Shown here one piece after another: positions 58,451 through 64,000 of a DNA stretch of 64,000 nucleotides. The notes under the pieces were generated by a model. That model made no database searches. It was not told the origin of the DNA and saw only the letters and a list, made by a program, of their open reading frames with translations. Both the position numbers and the translations under genes were made by a program. The number at the start of each line of letters is the position of its first letter. Within the stretch, counting starts at the first letter, position 1. The DNA is from Amaranthus tricolor (Eukaryota; Streptophyta; Magnoliopsida; Caryophyllales; Amaranthaceae). The stretch spans positions 9,698,811-9,762,810 of the forward strand of contig NC_080059.1 of the NCBI RefSeq assembly GCF_026212465.1, given 5' to 3'.

Positions 58451-60410
58451 TTTAGTGTCTATAAATTCAATTTGTAACATGGAGGATTTCATGAGGGTAA
58501 ATATGGAGGATATGTCATTTTGGCCATAAACTATATATTTTCTTATTGAAATATACATTGCATAGATAAAGGTCATCAATAGATCTTATAAATTTGCTAT
58601 TGCTTCTACTTATTTACGGCATTATTTCCAAAATTATCAGATTTAAACCTTTTTAATCTATTTTTTGATTATCATTTAGTATTAACCACCTAATCAGGAG
58701 CCTAGTATTTTTTTTTTCTTTTTTTTATTTTTATTTGTAACAAACATTTTATAATTAATGAAATATATTTTTATTACTTTTTAAATTTTTATATTTCTTA
58801 AGTTCTTGCATTTAATTATTTTTTGACAATATTGTTGATAATATTAATTCACAATTGAATTAATTGTATTAAAATATTTAATATAACATTATAAATTATG
58901 CAGTGGACTTCCGTGAATAGTTAACTAATGAATTTAGTTAAAAATGCAATTTCAATCTCCAAAAACTATTCTATTTCATCTTTTGAATTGGAATATAATA
59001 TTATCTTTTGTATGAGATGGTTTCATCAAGAAATTAATTTATCTACTTAATTTATTTCTCTAATTGATCACTTTTAAAATAGTTAAAATAATCCTAAGCA
59101 AGCTATATATAGAACCTTGTAGTACCTTCCATACCCTTCTTGAGTATGCTACTATTTTCTATACTCTAGTACCTTCATGAATATACTAAATGCCTCTAGC
59201 ACTTTTTAGAACCTTCATGGGTGTAATAGATGCATCTAGCACACCCTAGAATAGTCTAGAAGCCTCTAGACCATTCTAGAACCTCCTTGATACCCTTTTG
59301 GTTGGAAATGTTAAGAAAAATGTGAGATTGGCGATACAGACCAATCCAATTGTGTTAGGGCTGTGTCAGAACAATGCTTGAGACACCTCTATTGACCTGA
59401 ACCTAAAAATGATCGAACCCGTTGGGTTGTACAACTGTTAAAAAAAGGGTAAAACTATTCCATTTGTGTGCATAAACAAAATAAAACTTCTCCATTAGCG
59501 CACAAACAAAAAAAACTAAAGTTAAAAAAAAGAACTATTGTTTCTTTATTCAACACGTTCTTTACTTTTACTTTTTTTTTGGTAGCATAATGCATTTAGA
59601 ATTTTGATTTTTTTATGTTGAATTATAATTATTTGATCGTCTAAAAAATGTATTGTTATTTTATCGTCATTTTGCTATGCACAATAGTAAATAGTTTTTG
59701 TAAAAAAAAAGTATATATTTTTCAAATTCGATGATAAAATAAGAATCCCACAAAATTTTTTGAATTAACCCAACGAAAAATAATATGGTAACCTGATTGG
59801 GTCAATTCGAACCCGCCCGAAATCTGAAGTAATGTGACCTAAAACTGAATCCGATAATAACCCGATCGAAATTAATTCAACCCAAAACCCAACCAATGGA
59901 GGGTTTTCATAAATCATAAGTCTCCATGGTGTCAATTAGTTCCAAATAATTAATATCAAAGGCTTATACTGGACTCTTAGTAAAATTACACTCAACAACT
60001 TGATACTAAATCATTTTAAGTAGAGATGATCATTTCCTTAAAAGAAAAAAAGGTAGAGATGATCGTAAGACGAATCTAACAAAATTTTAATTCAAATCTC
60101 ATATGTTTGTTTCTAAACGTAAGACTTAAAAAAGTTGGAGATTTACCTAGACCTTTAAGCTTTGTAGTGTTTGGGGATCGAAAATGGGTCTTCTTTCTTT
60201 TTATTGTACAGTATTTTTTTATTTTTGCCTCGCCTGGAATTCAAGATATGGATGAAAAAATCAAGAACCTTTTAGTTGAGGAAATAATTGTAGGATAAAA
60301 ATCAATATCTATCACCGTGAGACATGCCTCATACTTGGATTAAATATACTTTTAGCTTACGGGGTTTCTGTTTTGAAGTCTCTCATCGAGACGGTCTCAT
60401 ACAAGACGGG
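58451..60410. other. Intergenic, AT-rich; short CTAGAACCTTC-like repeats at 59110-59290
   Basis: No gene is supported. At 59110-59290 loose copies of CTAGAACCTTC, TCTAGCAC and TCTAGAAGCC form a small degenerate array that looks like LTR interior. ORFs here show no recognisable domain. Confidence 0.45.
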
Positions 60411-60411
60411 C

Positions 60412-61440
60412 TGTAATAGTCCGGGTTGAAGTCAAACGGATAAATTCATACAAATATGAATTTCGGTCCACACATCGGACATTAAGTTAGACCACTTATA
60501 GGATCGATAACGTTCTAGTGATAAAGAAATAAAATATTAATGACGAAATAACAAAACAACGGAAGTCTAAAATTACAACTTGAGAACCTACTAGCTTCTT
60601 CAAACCAACAATCCAATTCAAAATATACTTACTGAAATAAAAAAAAAATAATAAAGTTTGGATGGATAAAATTCTAATAGTAGTTCCGGGCACGATAGTC
60701 AGCTCGACTACAAGTTCTATTAGAAGAGTCCTCACACACTAATCCCCACCTGCAAGTCAACCTACTAGTCGTCGAATGACAACATCATAGCAAGTTCCAA
60801 AGCACATAACAATACACGTCAGAGACAACATACAATGTATTAAATGAGTTACACACAAGCAATGAGTTCATCCTAGCATGCGAAGGCTCTATCACGTTTG
60901 ACTTTCCAGACTCCAACTCATGTCGTTGCCCGTCCAGTTCGGGTCGACAGAGTATTCTCAAAATTTTGGAGGAATACGCAAGGGAGAGCTAATCCCAAGG
61001 CAACCTCCGACCTAAGACGTTGCCCGTCCTATTCGGATCATCAAAGGAAAAAGTATGCTTACCCCTATGGTGATTGTAATGATCCAAAACTGTCATGGGA
61101 ACAATAACAATGGTATTCCAATTCCAATTAAATAGCCCCATTTGGGTAACTACACAACTATCCTCAAATTCCAATTTAAACTCTTTACAAATTATTTTAG
61201 GGTTCAAAATCTTACGTGATATACAACATCACAATATAGAAGGAGTACAACATTACTTTACATAACCAATTACAATTATATGGTCTAAGCGTGTACCTTA
61301 GTAGCACGATTAAAACAACTCAAGCGCTTTGCGATTTGAATCTCAACCTCTTATGAATAGAGGTCCTAAACACAACACACATACAAAAATCACGTATTAG
61401 AACGTGTTTACACATTTAATCCACTCCATACCATTAAGGC
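60412..61440. mobile_element. Gypsy-type LTR sequence (fragment)
   Basis: It begins TGTAATAGTCCGGGTTG and shares wording with the solo LTR at 20940-23176 (CGGGTTG/CGGGTCG near the start; CACCTGCAAGTCAAC and ACACGTCAG later). It contains two copies of GTTGCCCGTCC (60925 and 61019). The right end is unclear because another LTR begins at 61445, which may have inserted into it. Confidence 0.5.
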
Positions 61441-61444
61441 ACTA

Positions 61445-64000
61445 TGTAACACCCCTGAATTTCCGACCCCTTAACGAAACCAAAACCGTAAGGGACGAGA
61501 GGAAATTCGGGTGTTACATAAAAGAAAAAGGAAAAGAATTTATATAAACGTTAAATATTAATTTTAAAAAGGTGAGTGGAAATTTTGGCAGCATCTGCCT
61601 TAAAACTGTGCGCCTTTGTAGAAAAACAAAAGTTAATTAAGAAGTTAATAAAGTAAAGGCACCAACGGCCTATCGAAGCTATGTCACGGCGAAATAATTC
61701 GTCGCCGGCTTCTCAAATCAACATGCCAAGCATGGATCGTGGTTCCAGTGTCGACGTTTGCGTTTTAAAAAGACTTAACTCCTTAAAATCCTCCAGTGTT
61801 ATAGACTACGCAGCGGAAATACAAATACACGTGGGAGGACACAAGGCCTCATAACAAAACATATACAATCAAAATTTACAAAAGATAACAAGAGATACAA
61901 AATCGAAAGATAGCGGTAAGGACACAGGTTATGCTTCGCCCTCATCACTTTTCCCAAATGCAATGCAACACATAGGAAGCTCCAGTACCTGCTACGCCTG
62001 TCTATAATCCTCCTGCTGCTCGACATTAAACCAAAGGCCAATGCGTCATAGCAGGACAATCATAGAAAGTCATCAACAATCAAACATAAACACAAACACG
62101 TACACGTCAGTAACTAGCATCGAATATAATAAGGCCTACTACTAGATAGCATTATATCATAAAACAGAATAAGGTGAATTCATAAAACGCAAGCACAGAT
62201 AGTAACCGTTTATCGGCCACTTATACTTCTTAATTTCATTACGTGCTTTCCAACCCGAACCATGTGCTCTTAGGTAGAATGCAGGTCTTCGCGCTCCTTC
62301 TTTCAAACATAAACTCTTGCAAAACACACATAGTTCAACTCGACCAAGGCATTAACAGAATACCTAACGCACGACCTTATAGAGCTTATCTATCTTAGGG
62401 TAAGTGTGACCATAGTCTGTAATACTCCTTGAGGTAACTTAACTTAAGCACACTTCTTAGTAGCATAAACTATTCTATCAATAAGTAGATGTTCTATCAA
62501 GAGTGAATATTCTACCAAAGAGTAAACGTTCTATCAACGCGTAAGCTTTCTACCAAAGAATGAACCTTCTATCATTACATAACTTTCAATCAATGAATAA
62601 ACTTTCTATCACTGAATAGTTTTCTATTAGTGGATCTTTTCTCTACTTCCTGGCATAGTGACACGGCCAAGGGCGTTATCGGCCATCCGGCGCCCATTGG
62701 CAAAGTATGAGCTCATGCCCCCTCCAGCTGACCCTCTCGGGTCCTACCTTCGGGAAAAACCTAACACACTGGGGTACTAAACCAGTGAAGAGGCCACCAT
62801 ATTGGGGTTTGCAAGGCCCGCATGGTATCACCTCGGTCAAGGGGCGGTATCGGCCATCCGGCGCCCAGTGACCCAAGCATGCTCATACCCCCCTTACGGT
62901 GGTCCCGTCGAACCTCACCTAGGGGACTAATAAAACAACCGGACATAATCCAGTTAAGTCACGCCAGCTAATCATAATATAGTACCTTGTCAGATGGGAA
63001 TAACTTCCACTCTCAACTATTAAGGAGCGCCCTGGGATAGCAGCGCGCCAAAACCCACTGAGCCACTCAATAGAATATGAAATTCACCAATAAAGGAGTC
63101 ATTCTAACTCCAATTAGGCATAATCTAATTCTTAAATAAATAAGGGGTAGTTCTCGCCCTCTATTAACTCTCATTCTCTAAACTATTCTAAGCGCAAGGA
63201 TTTCATAGTCGATAGCTCTTCATGTAAAGTGTACTCAATAGTATCTCATAGTTTCAATGCAATGTATATTATCACAATAAACAATAATGTCTTAAAGCAA
63301 ATTGCATATAAGGGTTAGTTACTGCGTGTACGTACCTGCGAGCGTCACTGCACGACCACAAGTTACAAAAAATCACCCAACTAAGGGTCTACTTTCCTCT
63401 TATAAACTGGGAACCTATACAAGTTAGGAATAGAACTTATAAGTTCTCTTAACTACTTTGCCATACCAGCTAGAACCCAAAGTAACCACTATCATCCGTT
63501 CATGACAAGGTACGCATTACATTCAATCACCAAGCATAATCGTCAATTCAACAATAACACAAGTTTTTCCATCAATTTAAGAATAAAAGGATTATGTAAA
63601 TCGTTCCTTTATATTGACCAATTTGAGTTATATTGGTTCATGTTACCAAAAAAATAAAATAAAAATCACACTTAAATCTTACGATGTTAATATAGTGCTA
63701 ATATGATGACAATGACAAATCTTAAAGTTACCACATCCTAATACCATTTATTACATTCTTTGAAGCTAGGAAAGCTACAATCAAACATCACAACGAGTAA
63801 CTTTAGCAACTCTCAACAATAAGTTAGACACTATGCTCATGACTTATTGAAATTACGTATTTACAACATCAATAACAACCTAATAAGGTAGTAGTAATTC
63901 TCTACAATTAAATCAATAACAATTAGCAACTCCTACTTCCAATTAACAACCAAAACCATTTCTATAGTCAATTGTAATCAAAACATTACTAATTGCCACC
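61445..64000. mobile_element. Long gypsy-type LTR, running off the window
   Basis: The sequence starts TGTAACACCCCTGAATTTCC, the TGTAACA end seen in the solo LTRs at 17548 and 20940. The first 74 bases (61445-61518) form a long hairpin closed by GGAAATTCGGGTGTTACA. No gag/pol ORF is present in the remaining 2.5 kb, as expected of one long LTR. It includes GC-rich repeats at 62660-62900. The other end lies beyond the window, so orientation and completeness are unknown. Confidence 0.6.
62660..62900. repeat. GC-rich imperfect tandem duplication (~167-bp period)
   Basis: TATCGGCCATCCGGCGCCCA occurs at about 62680 and again at about 62848. Flanking words are also repeated (GCCAAGGGCG/GTCAAGGGGCG before, ATGAGCTCATGCCCC/CATGCTCATACCCC after). 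The block is far richer in GC than its surroundings and produces spurious ORFs on the minus strand. It is part of the LTR. Confidence 0.75.

Noticed and set aside
62676..62946. Overlapping minus-strand ORFs rich in Gly/Pro/Trp
   Set aside because: They come from the GC-rich tandem repeat of the LTR, with no known protein likeness.

Overview
This is a piece of flowering-plant (most likely eudicot) nuclear DNA. The genes have GT-AG introns and plant-type products: a plastid-type ferrochelatase, a plant PP2C, a plant mitochondrial ATP synthase subunit g and an h-type thioredoxin. The spacers are AT-rich and full of plant transposons (Ty3/gypsy, RTE-type LINEs, Mutator-like and hAT-like elements, solo LTRs). 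I cannot place the species more closely. Exon boundaries were built by hand from the sequence and checked by reading phase.

Layout. 0-6.6 kb: mitochondrial ATP synthase subunit g (+), with a 2.9-kb leader intron holding a solo LTR and a coding intron holding a 5'-truncated LINE. 7.2-11.2 kb: ferrochelatase (-), nine coding exons, 495 aa, convergent with subunit g. 11.8-14.3 kb: a decayed RTE-type LINE and two foldback/MITE-like elements. 14.4-27.2 kb: a 12.8-kb nested transposon complex. A Ty3/gypsy chromodomain element (-) has a solo LTR in its pol region and a 6.3-kb Mutator-like element between gag and the zinc knuckle. The Mutator-like element itself carries a second solo LTR and an antisense GRF-zinc-finger pseudogene. 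All four insertions show perfect target-site duplications. 27.3-30.2 kb: no protein gene, but five C/D-box snoRNAs (+) whose guide segments match plant 18S and 25S rRNA, behind a telo-box/TATA promoter; this is a snoRNA host or polycistron. 32.3 kb: an uninterrupted h-type thioredoxin ORF. 34.3-41.8 kb: a PITH-domain protein (-), nine exons. 43.6-50.4 kb: a BABAM1/MERIT40-like subunit (+), divergent from the PITH gene. 52.8-56.7 kb: a PP2C (+), five exons, with two intronic transposons. 57.3-58.5 kb: a decayed amino-acid permease (AAP) pseudogene. 60.4-64.0 kb: long LTR sequence of gypsy type running off the window.

The protein genes form no operon-like or co-functional unit; they are ordinary, separately transcribed housekeeping and signalling genes. 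The most notable feature is the snoRNA gene, which ORF-based annotation would miss. The rRNA matches rest on my memory of conserved rRNA sequence and should be confirmed by alignment.
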